This document shows, piece by piece, positions 16,277 to 25,112 of a stretch of 64,000 nt of DNA. Each line of letters begins with the position of its first letter. Within the stretch, counting starts at the first letter, position 1. The DNA is taken from contig NZ_RJZE01000011.1 in NCBI RefSeq assembly GCF_003986935.1, forward strand, positions 185,234-249,233, in the 5' to 3' direction. The notes beneath the pieces were generated by a model. It was not told the DNA's origin. It did no database searches and saw only the letters and a list, made by a program, of their open reading frames with translations. A program made the translations under genes and the position numbers. This DNA comes from Paraburkholderia kururiensis JCM 10599 = LMG 19447 (GTDB lineage: Bacteria; Pseudomonadota; Gammaproteobacteria; Burkholderiales; Burkholderiaceae).

Positions 16277-17953
16277 TCAGCCGGCATGGGTAGCATGCGG
16301 GTCGTTGGCGGCCGGGTCTGACGGAGCGACGCCCGACGTAGCGACGCCCGACGTAGCCACACCATGCGCAGCAGCCTCACCGGTCGCAGCCGCTTCAAGC
16401 GCCGCCGTTTCCGAACCACTCTCGACCTTGCCCGGCTGCGGCCAGGTGGGCGGCGCTTCGTCGGCGATCAGGTGGAACGCCACGGCGATGTCGTCGGCGA
16501 GCGGCCGGTCGTCGCAGTACGCCGGCACCTTCGCCCGCACGCGCTGCCACAGCGCTTCCGTGAGCGCGGCACGCGGCGCGTCGGTGGGCTGAAGGTCGCA
16601 GGCCTGCGCCGTGGCCAGCAGTTCGATTGCCACGATCCGGCCGGCATTTTCCACGACTTCGAGCGCCTTGAGCGCAGCCGGCGTCGCGTGGCAGAGGTGA
16701 TCTTCCTGGAGCCCCGAGGTGATGCCGCCGTCCAGACTCGCAGGCGCGGCGAGCCGCCGGTTCTGGGCCACGAGCGACGCCGCCGTGTACTGCGCGATCA
16801 TGAAGCCCGAACAGGTGCCGCCCGGCTGCGCGAGAAACGCGGGCAGACCGCTCACGAGCGGATTCACGAGCCGGTCCAGACGCCGCTCGGCCATGGCGGC
16901 CACCTGGGCAATGGCGGGCGCGAGGCTGTCCATGGCGAGCGCAATCGATGCGCCTACCGCATGCGCCTGCGAGTAGACCTTCGGCGCGTCGGGCGTGCCG
17001 GCCACGATGGGGTTGTCCGTGATCGACGCCAGTTCGCGGTCCACCACGCGCGCCGTTTCCGCCAGCACGTCGCGCGCCGCGCCGTGCACGTGCGGAATGG
17101 TCCGCATGCTGAGCGGATCCTGCGTGCGTCGGCCCACGGCTGAGGCCAGCACGCCGCTATCCGCGAGCGCCGTGCGCAGCCGCTCGCCCACGGCGTTGAG
17201 GCCGGGCGACAGCCGTAGCGCGAGCGATTCGGCGTCGAACGCCGCCAGTTGTCCGCGCAGGTTCTCGAAGCTCATCGCGGCGACGGCGTCCACCCAGTCG
17301 AGCAGCCGTTCCGCGCGCGCCACTGCAACGGCCGCAAGCCCCGTCACGCAGGGCGTGCCGTTCACGAGGCTCAGGCCTTCCTTCGCCTGCAGCACGAGCG
17401 GTTCGAGCGCAAGGCGCCGGTGCGCTTCCCTCGCGCTGATACGTTCGCCTTCCGGAGGCCGGCCTTCGCCATGCATGCGCACATAGCCTTCGCCGATGCA
17501 CGCGAGCGCAATGTGCGCCATATGGCTCAGATACCCGACGGACCCGAACGCGGGCACTTCGGGCAGGCAGTTCGCATCGAGCAGCGCGACGAGCCGTTCG
17601 ACCACTTCCAGCCGCACGCCTGAATGACCGTGCGCGAAATTGTTGACGGCGGCGGCCATGATGGCGCGCGTCTGCACGGCGGAGAGCGGCGCACCTACGC
17701 CCACCGCGTGGCTCATGAGAATGTTGTGCGACAGCGCACGCTGCTCGCCGGGCGACACCACGACGTCGCAGAGCGCGCCCACGCCGGTGTTCACGCCATA
17801 GGCGCGAATGTTGCGCTCGACGATGCGCTCCACGAGCAGGCGCGCCGCCGCGATGCGCTCGCGCGTGCTCGCCGAGAGTTGCAGCGCTTCGCCCGCGGCG
17901 ACGGCGGCGATGTCGCGCCAGTCGAGCGGACGGTCGGAACGGATCACGGTCAT
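16277..17953 (-). CDS. Histidine ammonia-lyase homologue lacking the Ala-Ser-Gly triad
   Basis: 558 residues (true HutH is about 510). It clearly belongs to the aromatic amino acid lyase superfamily: YGVNTGVGALCD holds the active-site Tyr loop, LVNGTPCVTG the Asn loop, and LQEDHLCHAT the QEDH loop. However the MIO-forming segment, normally GSVGASGDLAPLAH, reads GSVGYLSHMAHIAL here (checked on the nucleotides around 17530-17560), so the self-cyclising Ala-Ser-Gly is absent. QDPYSLR is QDPLSMR and the GNFH segment is replaced by VYSQAHAV. The last 45 residues are a repeat-rich Ala/Thr/Ser tail (GVATSGVATSGV). It is encoded 17 bp after the ABC ATPase gene. It may catalyse a different reaction or act non-catalytically; a true HutH function is doubtful. 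Confidence 0.85.
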   Translation of the reverse strand: MTVIRSDRPLDWRDIAAVAAGEALQLSASTRERIAAARLLVERIVERNIRAYGVNTGVGALCDVVVSPGEQRALSHNILMSHAVGVGAPLSAVQTRAIMAAAVNNFAHGHSGVRLEVVERLVALLDANCLPEVPAFGSVGYLSHMAHIALACIGEGYVRMHGEGRPPEGERISAREAHRRLALEPLVLQAKEGLSLVNGTPCVTGLAAVAVARAERLLDWVDAVAAMSFENLRGQLAAFDAESLALRLSPGLNAVGERLRTALADSGVLASAVGRRTQDPLSMRTIPHVHGAARDVLAETARVVDRELASITDNPIVAGTPDAPKVYSQAHAVGASIALAMDSLAPAIAQVAAMAERRLDRLVNPLVSGLPAFLAQPGGTCSGFMIAQYTAASLVAQNRRLAAPASLDGGITSGLQEDHLCHATPAALKALEVVENAGRIVAIELLATAQACDLQPTDAPRAALTEALWQRVRAKVPAYCDDRPLADDIAVAFHLIADEAPPTWPQPGKVESGSETAALEAAATGEAAAHGVATSGVATSGVAPSDPAANDPHATHAG

Positions 17954-17970
17954 GGCAAGCCTCGCGAAAC

Positions 17971-18762
<792 letters not shown>

Positions 18763-18832
18763 GACTGTCTCCGCAGCGGTGAAGCTGGATAAAGAGGAAT
18801 GAGGGTATGCAAAGGTGTGTCCGGGTCAGGCC

Positions 18833-19579
18833 TCACCGCGCGCCGCTTTGCGCGCTCGCCGTGGGCGGCAGCGTCTGGGACTGAAGGGGCGCCGCGCGCA
18901 GATGACGCGACAGCCGCCATTCGAGCCACCCGAGCAGCCTCACGACGATGAAATTGAGCAGCAGATAGATGAGCGCCGCGCAAATGAACACCTCGGTCGT
19001 GCGATAGGTCTGCTGGATGATCTGCTGCGCGACGCCCGTCACTTCCCAAACCGTGACGAGGCTCGCCAGCGCCGTCGATTTCACGAGCAGCACGGCTTCC
19101 GTCGAATACGCGGGCAGGCACTGCCGCAGCGCAATCGGACCGATCACGCGAAAGAGCAGCGTGAAGCCCGACATGCCGCAGGCGTAGCCCGCTTCGATCT
19201 GGCCCACCGGCACGGCCATCAGGCCGCCGCGAATGATCTCGGCCGTGTAGCCCGCCGTGCAGAGCGCAAGCGAGAGCACCGCGCAGGTGTACGGGTCGCG
19301 CAGCACGGGCCACACGAAGCTCTCGCGGATCACGCCGAACTGGCCGAGCCCGTAGTAGACGAGAAACATCTGGATCAAAAGCGGCGAGCCGCGAAACACG
19401 AGAATGTAGGCGCGCGCGAAGCGGTTCGGCAGCCAGTGCGGCGACACGCGCATCGCCACGATCACGAACGAAAGCAGCCCGCCCAGCACGAGCGAGCACG
19501 CGAAGAGACTCAGCGTGGTGGGCACGGCCGCGAGCAGCTGGCGCGTGGTGTCGAAGAGAAAGTCGAAGTCGATGGGCAT
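18833..19579 (-). CDS. Amino acid ABC transporter permease (HisM type)
   Basis: 248 residues starting MPIDFDFLFD. It has the HisMQ-family organisation: about five helices, the motif FRGSPLLIQMFLVYYGLGQ after the second helix, and the EAA loop EAGYACGMSGFTLLFRVIGP that docks the ATPase. The downstream stretch ALRQCLPAYSTEAVLLVKST completes the family signature. The open frame extends upstream only as a shadow of the neighbouring permease gene. It is 70 bp before the ATPase gene and 14 bp after the other permease gene, in the same operon. Confidence 0.92.
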   Translation of the reverse strand: MPIDFDFLFDTTRQLLAAVPTTLSLFACSLVLGGLLSFVIVAMRVSPHWLPNRFARAYILVFRGSPLLIQMFLVYYGLGQFGVIRESFVWPVLRDPYTCAVLSLALCTAGYTAEIIRGGLMAVPVGQIEAGYACGMSGFTLLFRVIGPIALRQCLPAYSTEAVLLVKSTALASLVTVWEVTGVAQQIIQQTYRTTEVFICAALIYLLLNFIVVRLLGWLEWRLSRHLRAAPLQSQTLPPTASAQSGAR

Positions 19580-19593
19580 GGCGGCGGTTCCCG

Positions 19594-20316
19594 TCAGTTG
19601 CGTGCGAAGTTGCGGCGAAAACTCTTGCCCACCTGCGCTTCGGCCTTGTTGAAAATACGATTCGAAATGCCCGTCATGACGAGATAGAGCGCACCGCCCG
19701 CCACGAAGAACGTGAAGTACTGGTGCGTAGAGTCGGCCGCGACCTGGCTCGTGCGCAACAACTCGGCGAGACCGGTGACGGAGATCAGCGCCGAGTCCTT
19801 GAGGCTCAGCTGCCACACGTTGCCGATGCCCGGCAGCGCGAAGCGCAGCACCTGCGGAATCAGGATGCGGCGAAACACGGTGAGCGGCGCCATGCCCATG
19901 GCGCGCGCCGCCTCCAGCTCGCCGCGCGAGACGGCGAGCACCGCGGCGCGATAGACCTCGGCCTGGTACGCGCCGGAGATCATGCCCACCGCGAGCGCAC
20001 CGATCACGAACGGCGGCACGCCGATGAAGCCCTCCGCGCCGAACCATTGCCCCACCGTGGTCACGAGCGTGGAACCGCCGAAGTAGAAGAGATAGATGAC
20101 GAGCAGTTCGGGCACGCCGCGAAACACGGTGGTGTACACGTCGCCCAGCACGCGCGCCACGCGAAAGCGCGACAGCTTCGCGGCCGCGATGGCCGCGCCC
20201 GTCACGGCGCCCACGGCGAGCGCCGCGAGCGTCAACACCACGGTCATCAGCGCCGCCAGCAACAGCACGCCGCCCCACCCTTGCGGGCCGAAGCCGAGCA
20301 TCTCGATCAATTCCAT
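19594..20316 (-). CDS. Amino acid ABC transporter permease (HisQ type)
   Basis: 240 residues from MELIEMLGFG; the frame's upstream Met has no support. It shows FRGVPELLVIYLFYFGG and the EAA loop EAARAMGMAPLTVFRRILIP, then LRFALPGIGNVWQLSLKDSA, as expected for the HisQ partner. Together with the HisM-like protein it forms the heterodimeric inner-membrane channel of a polar amino acid importer. The binding-protein gene lies 144 bp upstream, separated by a tandem-repeat spacer. Confidence 0.92.
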   Translation of the reverse strand: MELIEMLGFGPQGWGGVLLLAALMTVVLTLAALAVGAVTGAAIAAAKLSRFRVARVLGDVYTTVFRGVPELLVIYLFYFGGSTLVTTVGQWFGAEGFIGVPPFVIGALAVGMISGAYQAEVYRAAVLAVSRGELEAARAMGMAPLTVFRRILIPQVLRFALPGIGNVWQLSLKDSALISVTGLAELLRTSQVAADSTHQYFTFFVAGGALYLVMTGISNRIFNKAEAQVGKSFRRNFARN

Positions 20317-20406
20317 TCGCCTGCTCCTCGCTCGATGCGAGTCATGAAGATGCGCGCATCGCACGAGGCGATGCGCGTGCCGCCAAAAACGGCGGGGGTG
20401 CTGTTC

Positions 20407-20462
20407 AGGTCGTTACGCTTAGGTCGCCACGCTCAGGTCGCCAGGTTTAAGTCGCCACGTTT
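20407..20462. repeat. 14-bp imperfect tandem repeat between binding-protein and permease genes
   Basis: Four degenerate head-to-tail units based on AGGTCGCCACGCTY (AGGTCGTTACGCTT, AGGTCGCCACGCTC, then two looser copies) lie directly after the stop of the binding-protein gene. Processing or pausing at this spacer could set the ratio of binding protein to permease; this is a guess. Confidence 0.75.
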
Positions 20463-21315
20463 AAGGCGTGACGTCCGTCTTGAACCACTTGGCGGCGAGT
20501 TTCTTCACCGTGCCGTCCGCGAGCGCCGCCGCGATGGCCGTGTCGAACTTCGCGCGCAGATCGGCGTCCTGCTTGCGGAACGCCAGACCCTCGCCTGGGC
20601 CCCAGATCGAGCCGCCAATCTTCGGCCCGGCCAGCACGATCGACGCGTTCTCCTTCTTGTCCATCAGCGCCGCGTAGTAGGTGACGTCGTCGAACGAGGC
20701 GTCGATGCGGCCCGCCACGAGGTCGAGATCGCGCTCGGGCGACGTCTTGTAGACACGGATGGTGGCCACGTCCTTGAAGCTGTCGTTAATGAACTTCGTG
20801 TAGACCGTACCCGACTGGATGCCGATGGTCTTGCCCTTCAGCTGCTTGCGCAGCGCGTCGACGGTGGGCTGGTCGGTCTTCGCTTCGCCGGTGAGCTTCA
20901 CGACCGGCGCGCCGGCGGCGGCCTTCGGCAGCACCTTCGTGTCCGTGACGGCGAACGTGGCGGGCGTGGCCGCATACGGACGCGAGAACGCGATGATCTT
21001 CTCGCGCTCGGGGGTAATGGAGATCGCGTCCATCAGCACGTCGAACTTGCCCGCCTGCAGGCCCGGGATCATGCCGTCCCAGTCCTGCGCGACCATGTTG
21101 CACTGGATCTTGATGCGCGTGCAGAGATTGGCCAGCAGTTCGGGCTCGAAGCCGCCCAGCTTGCCGCCGGGCAACGTCAGGTTCCAGGGGGCATAGCCGC
21201 CTTCCAGCGCGACCGTGACCGACTTCCATTCCTTCGCCTGCACGGGCGCGGCGAGCACCGCCGCTACGCCGAGCACGGCGCCCATCCTTGCCACCCACGT
21301 CATGCGCTTGACCAT
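20461..21315 (-). CDS. Periplasmic amino-acid-binding protein (SBP family 3)
   Basis: 284 residues starting MVKRMTWVAR, preceded by AAGGAGA. A Sec signal peptide is evident (basic start, AVLGVAAVLAAPVQA, cleavage near residue 23). The mature part begins KEWKSVTVALEGGYAPWNLT, the family-3 solute-binding start, and includes CTRIKIQCNMVAQDWDGMIP and GKFDVLMDAISITPER, the ligand-loop motif. It delivers an amino acid or opine-like ligand to the HisQM/HisP complex encoded downstream. The Trp after the Asp in AQDWDGMIP is common in Lys/Arg/His/octopine binders. A GntR-type operator lies 86 bp upstream of the start. Confidence 0.92.
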   Translation of the reverse strand: MVKRMTWVARMGAVLGVAAVLAAPVQAKEWKSVTVALEGGYAPWNLTLPGGKLGGFEPELLANLCTRIKIQCNMVAQDWDGMIPGLQAGKFDVLMDAISITPEREKIIAFSRPYAATPATFAVTDTKVLPKAAAGAPVVKLTGEAKTDQPTVDALRKQLKGKTIGIQSGTVYTKFINDSFKDVATIRVYKTSPERDLDLVAGRIDASFDDVTYYAALMDKKENASIVLAGPKIGGSIWGPGEGLAFRKQDADLRAKFDTAIAAALADGTVKKLAAKWFKTDVTP

Positions 21316-21400
21316 CACGTCGAATCTCCTTTTCTCTGAGGGAACATCATTCAGCGGCCGGGCGCCCACTTGATCAGGTTGAGTGCCGAGGTTTAAAAAT

Positions 21401-21412
21401 TTGTATAGACAA
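21401..21412. promoter_or_regulatory. GntR/HutC-like operator, site 1
   Basis: TTGTATAGACAA is an imperfect palindrome fitting the GntR/HutC half-site pattern TGTNTA-NACA. It is 86 bp upstream of the binding-protein start, in the likely promoter of the operon whose last gene encodes the HutC-type regulator. Autoregulated control by that protein is the natural inference. Confidence 0.55.
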
Positions 21413-21604
21413 GCTTGCACAGTCAAAAACAGTTGCGCAAGTGCATCGGCATGGAAATGTGGCCGACCTCGGGTATGCCCTTATACCGGCGTGCCTTTCC
21501 GCGCCACACGGGGCGGGAACGACCGGCCAGCCCGGCGTGCCGTGCTTCGAAAACGGCCGTTTGCGTCCCTTGGGCGGTGCAAAAGCACGCCAGCACGGTG
21601 CGTT

Positions 21605-21616
21605 TTGTCTAGACAG
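21605..21616. promoter_or_regulatory. GntR/HutC-like operator, site 2
   Basis: The core TGTCTAGACA at 21606-21615 is a perfect palindrome and shares TTGT-TAGACA with site 1, about 204 bp away. Two sites at this distance, close to whole helical turns (about 19.5), could permit looping repression. Confidence 0.55.
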
Positions 21617-21769
21617 GTTGACGTGAAAACGATGCTCGCTGGGTGGGCTTAGGCGGTGTGCGAGCGGCCCATACGGGCACGCGGGCGCGTCGGCGCAGTG
21701 ACGCGCTCGCGCGGGCCGGCACGGTGCCGTCGTGCCGAAGAAAAGGAAGGAGACCGGGCCGGCGCCCGA

Positions 21770-22660
21770 TCAAACGTTCATGCCGCGCCCTTGCACGCGC
21801 GCGTAGAGGGCGTCCAGATCCATGCCGGCGATGTCCAGCCCGAAGCGCTCGTGCAGACATTCGCCAAGTTCGGCCGCGCTGCCGATGGCGTGGTCGGTGC
21901 CGCGTCCGTCGCTGGCGCGCTCGGTGAGCCGGTCGTTGAAGAGCGTGGCGCGGCCGTGCGGCATCACGCGACACACCATCAGGTTGTGGGTGAAGATGGA
22001 TTCGGGCCAGGTGGAGGTGTACCAGTTCGCCACTTCGTAGTCGATCCACTCGGCAGGCCGCAGATCGAAACGGTAGACCTTGATCCAGTTGCTATCGGCG
22101 GCGGATTGCGCGGTGTCTTGCGAAGCTTCCTGCGAAGTTTCCTGGGAAATTTCCTGGCGAGGCGCCTGGATTTCGAAGTCGAATGCGCCGTCTGCGGCTT
22201 CGGTGAGACGGCACGCTTCCAGCGGCGTCTGCTGCACGCCGCCCGCCGCGAGACGCAGCGGCGCGGTCAACGTGACCCCGCCGAAGCCGACGTCCGCGAT
22301 CCAGGGACCGTCGTCCAGATCGACGCGCAGCAGCATGTGCGAGCGCGCCGTTACGGCGTCCGGTCCGCGGCCCCAGAGCACGCGCGCGATCAGCGGCGTC
22401 ACGCGAAAGCCTAGTTGCATGAGCACGTGCGCAAACAGCGTGTTGTGCTCGAAGCAGTAACCGCCGCGACGGCTCTCCACGAGCTTCTCAGCGATGGCGG
22501 GCAGCGTCAGCACGACACGGCGGCCCGCGAGCGGGTCGAGGTTCTCGAACGGAATGGCATGCGGATGCAGCCGATGCAGCTCCGTCAGCACGTCGAGCGT
22601 CGGCACGCGGGCGCCGCGGTAGCCGATGCGGGCGAAATATCGGTCGGGATCGAAGGGCAT
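21770..22660 (-). CDS. nat: Arylamine N-acetyltransferase
   Basis: 296 residues. The catalytic triad is visible at canonical positions: Cys69 in RRGGYCFEHN, His108 in ARSHMLL and Asp123 in IADVGFG. The N-terminal PFENLDPL motif and the C-terminal FNDRLTER segment also fit. The enzyme transfers acetyl (or other acyl) groups from acyl-CoA to arylamines or hydrazines in the cytoplasm. An unusual insertion, QEISQETSQEASQDTAQS, near residues 170-190 is a degenerate 5-residue repeat encoded by 15-bp DNA repeats; it lies in the loop joining the second and third domains. It is monocistronic, on the minus strand between the ABC operon and the MFS gene. Confidence 0.92.
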   Translation of the reverse strand: MPFDPDRYFARIGYRGARVPTLDVLTELHRLHPHAIPFENLDPLAGRRVVLTLPAIAEKLVESRRGGYCFEHNTLFAHVLMQLGFRVTPLIARVLWGRGPDAVTARSHMLLRVDLDDGPWIADVGFGGVTLTAPLRLAAGGVQQTPLEACRLTEAADGAFDFEIQAPRQEISQETSQEASQDTAQSAADSNWIKVYRFDLRPAEWIDYEVANWYTSTWPESIFTHNLMVCRVMPHGRATLFNDRLTERASDGRGTDHAIGSAAELGECLHERFGLDIAGMDLDALYARVQGRGMNV

Positions 22661-22731
22661 GGGCAGTGATCGCTCCGGGAGCGAAGGGTGACGGGCGGTG
22701 TTTCGTGGGGCGGCGAACCGTCGGGTCGGGT

Positions 22732-22793
22732 CCCGCTTGGGTCATGTCCCGCCAGGTCGTGCCCCGCTTGGGTCATATCCCGCTGGGTCGTGC
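22732..22793. repeat. Alternating 15/16-bp tandem repeat, about two 31-bp units
   Basis: CCCGCTTGGGTCATGT, CCCGCCAGGTCGTGC, CCCGCTTGGGTCATAT and CCCGCTGGGTCGTGC occur head to tail, forming two 31-bp superunits 72 bp upstream of the N-acetyltransferase start. No spacers or conserved ends suggest CRISPR. It lies in the probable promoter/leader of the nat gene. Confidence 0.8.
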
Positions 22794-22896
22794 CCAATCA
22801 ACCGCCGCACGCGTCATGATAGGCCGGCCCGCCCGCTTGGGGCGCTTCGGGCTGAAACCCAAAACCCGCCCCCTCACCACTCACTTCCCTCGCCGC

Positions 22897-24204
22897 TCAC
22901 TGCGGCAGCACCTCACCCTTCGTTTCCGGCGCGAACGGAATGATGAAGAGACCCGCGACGAACACAATGGCCGTCAATGCAACCGGCACGCCGAGCGTGT
23001 GCATGTTGAGCACCGCGGCGCCCAGCAGGAAGTTCACGCCCGCCCCGACGAAGCGCCCAAACGACGTGCAGAACGCAAACGCCGTGGCACGCACACGCGT
23101 CTCGAACTGCTCGGGCAGCCACAGGCTGAAGAGCGCGAAGTTGCCGCCGAAGAAGCCGAGCACGAAGAGCCAGGCGATGAACGGCGCGAGCCCGTTGGGC
23201 AGATAGAACGCCCAGCCGAAGCTGCCCGCAATCGCCACGGCCATGCCCGAGAAGTACACCGCGAGCGTGCGTTTGCGGCCGATACGTTCGGCCATGGGCG
23301 GCAGCGCAAGGCAACCCAGGATGGTGCCGATCGAAAGCAGCCCCGTGGCGAGCGACGCCGTCTTGATGGCATCGGCCTTCGCCATGCCCGACTTCAGCGC
23401 GAGCTGGATGACGGCGGAGGGCTCGTACACGGCGCCGGCCCACAGCCCGATGATCGCGATGGTCAGGAGCGCACAGGCCACCCACGTGCGGCGGCGGTAA
23501 GCCGGTCCGAGAATCTCATGCAGCGGACGCGTGCGCACCACCTTGGCCTCGGCCTTCTGCCACTTCTCCGATTCCTTCACGCGCGTGAGGATCAGGATGG
23601 CGACCAGGACCGGCACCGCGCCCGTCAGGAACATCGCGCGCCAGCCGAAGTGCACGCCCACCGTGTAGTTCAGCGCGGCGGCAAGGAAGAAGCCCGCGTA
23701 GTAGCCGGTCTGCAGGTAGCCCGCGCCCATCTTGCGGCGGTCCTCCGGCCATGATTCGGCCACGTAGGTCCCGGCCAGCGCCCATTCGCCGCCAATGCCC
23801 ACGCCCGCGAGAAAGCGGTACACGCCCAGTTCCCAGACGCTGTGGGACGTTGCCGCAAGCCCGGTGAAAATGGCGAACATGAAAATGGTGCCAGCCAGCA
23901 CCTTGGTGCGGCCAAAGCGATCGGCGAGCGGCCCCCAGATGAACGAGAGCCCCCAGCCGACGAGGAACAGCGCAAAGAGAATCGAGCCCGCCAGGCCGAC
24001 GTTGCCCGGCGTGGCGGCATAGCCCGAGCGCGGCAGCAGTTCGGTGAGCGCGGGCGTGAGCACGAGCGCGTAGATGAACGAGTCCATCCCGTCGAGCGTC
24101 CAGCCCGCCCAGGCGCCCCAGAATCCCGCAATCTGCGAGCGGTTGAGCGGCGTGCGCGCCGCGCGTGGCGCGCCCTGCGCGCGGTCCGTGATTGAATTCG
24201 ACAT
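22897..24204 (-). CDS. MFS metabolite/H+ symporter, probable malonate-locus transporter
   Basis: 435 residues with twelve hydrophobic segments. The MFS loop motif after TM2 is LADRFGRTKVL and the second-half equivalent is MAERIGRKRTL; DGMDSFIYALV in TM1 is typical of the aromatic acid/sialate:H+ symport subfamilies. It has a strong GGAGACAGGAGC leader. It is divergent from the GntR regulator that starts the mdc cluster, so import of malonate or a related dicarboxylate is inferred from position; mdcLM/madLM, the usual malonate carriers, are absent in this window. Sequence alone does not set the substrate. Confidence 0.8.
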   Translation of the reverse strand: MSNSITDRAQGAPRAARTPLNRSQIAGFWGAWAGWTLDGMDSFIYALVLTPALTELLPRSGYAATPGNVGLAGSILFALFLVGWGLSFIWGPLADRFGRTKVLAGTIFMFAIFTGLAATSHSVWELGVYRFLAGVGIGGEWALAGTYVAESWPEDRRKMGAGYLQTGYYAGFFLAAALNYTVGVHFGWRAMFLTGAVPVLVAILILTRVKESEKWQKAEAKVVRTRPLHEILGPAYRRRTWVACALLTIAIIGLWAGAVYEPSAVIQLALKSGMAKADAIKTASLATGLLSIGTILGCLALPPMAERIGRKRTLAVYFSGMAVAIAGSFGWAFYLPNGLAPFIAWLFVLGFFGGNFALFSLWLPEQFETRVRATAFAFCTSFGRFVGAGVNFLLGAAVLNMHTLGVPVALTAIVFVAGLFIIPFAPETKGEVLPQ

Positions 24205-24300
24205 GCTCCTGTCTCCGGGGGATACGGTTGGAATGCAGTAGAAAAAAGGCCTCGGGGCAGTACAACCCTGGGGCCGATCCTGACTGGAATTTGGTTGTTT

Positions 24301-24311
24301 TTATATATAAT
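24301..24311 (+). promoter_or_regulatory. -10 box and palindrome at the mdc regulator start
   Basis: TTATATATAA (24301-24310) is a perfect palindrome and overlaps TATAAT at 24306-24311, a consensus -10. A weak CTGACT at 24280 is 20 bp away as a possible -35. The palindrome would suit binding by the GntR regulator encoded immediately downstream. Transcription from this -10 would begin only a few bases before the ATG at 24322. Confidence 0.5.
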
Positions 24312-24321
24312 ATGCAATCCC

Positions 24322-25104
24322 ATGAATGACGCAACGAATGGTTTTCCCCTGGATCGCACCGCCACGCCTCGCCTTGGGGTCGCGGTCGCGCCTCGTGCAA
24401 GCACCTCGCGGGTGATTGCCGACGCGCTTCGCACGGCGATCGTGGATGGCACGCTCGCGCCCGGCGCCCCGCTGCGTCAGGACACGATCGCGCGCCACTT
24501 TTCGGTGAGTGCGATTCCCGTGCGCGAAGCGCTGCGCCAGCTGGAAAGCGAGGGCTGGGTCAACGTCGAGATGAACAAGGGCGCCACGGTCGCGCCGCTC
24601 TCGGCGGACGAGGCGCGCGAGATCTACGAGATCCGCTCGGCGCTCGAAAGCCTCGCGCTCGGGCTCGCCATTCCGCATCACACGCCCGAAACGCTGGCCT
24701 GCGCCCGCGCGCTGTGCGATGCCGCCGAAGGCGAGCCGGACCCGTCGCTCTACGTCACGCGCAACGAGGCGTTTCATATGTGCCTCTACGAACCGTCGGG
24801 CCGGCCGCGCCTCATCGAGATGATCGCCGCGCTGCACCGGCGCGGCGAACGCTATCTGCGGCTCAAGTTCGGGTTGCCCGAGTACAAGGGCGAATCCGAC
24901 GCCGAGCACCGCGCCATAGTCGATGCCGTCGTGCGCAGCGACACGGCGGCGGCACAGTCGCTCGTGGCCGCGCATCTGCTCGGCACGGGCGAACTGATCC
25001 ATCGTTTTCTTACCGACCGCGCGCGTGCCGATGCCGCCGCAGGAGTAGGAACACGGACACCCCGCGCGCGTGGCCGTCGCCCGCGCGCTCAAAACGGGAG
25101 TTGA
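24322..25104 (+). CDS. GntR-family regulator with FCD domain (MdcY-like)
   Basis: 260 residues. The winged HTH (about 30-95) reads VIADALRTAIVDGTLAPGAP, FSVSAIPVREALRQLESEGW and MNKGATVAPLS. The FCD effector domain follows, with EIYEIRSALESLALGLAIPH, RNEAFHMCLY and DAEHRAIVDAVVRSD, including the His/Asp residues that bind metal and carboxylates in this fold. The gene ends 8 bp before mdcA, so it leads the malonate decarboxylase operon, as MdcY (GntR family) does in Acinetobacter. It likely represses mdc genes and the divergent transporter. There is no Shine-Dalgarno sequence and the -10 box is very close, so a leaderless transcript is possible. Confidence 0.85.
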   Translation: MNDATNGFPLDRTATPRLGVAVAPRASTSRVIADALRTAIVDGTLAPGAPLRQDTIARHFSVSAIPVREALRQLESEGWVNVEMNKGATVAPLSADEAREIYEIRSALESLALGLAIPHHTPETLACARALCDAAEGEPDPSLYVTRNEAFHMCLYEPSGRPRLIEMIAALHRRGERYLRLKFGLPEYKGESDAEHRAIVDAVVRSDTAAAQSLVAAHLLGTGELIHRFLTDRARADAAAGVGTRTPRARGRRPRAQNGS

Positions 25105-25112
25105 ACCTGCCG

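Larger units (their letters stand above)
21316..21769. other. Intergenic control region of the ABC/ammonia-lyase operon
   Basis: 454 bp between the binding-protein start and the convergent-side end of the N-acetyltransferase gene. The 21395-21450 part is AT-richer than its surroundings and holds one GntR-like site; a second, perfect site lies at 21605. Small open frames here have no homology I can recognise. The promoter for the minus-strand operon should be near 21390-21440. Confidence 0.5.

Noticed and set aside
16277..17953. Calling this gene a standard hutH
   Set aside because: The Ala-Ser-Gly triad required for the MIO cofactor is absent and no hutU/hutI/hutG genes are nearby.
22732..22793. 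CRISPR-like array
   Set aside because: Units are contiguous without unique spacers and too short; no cas genes.
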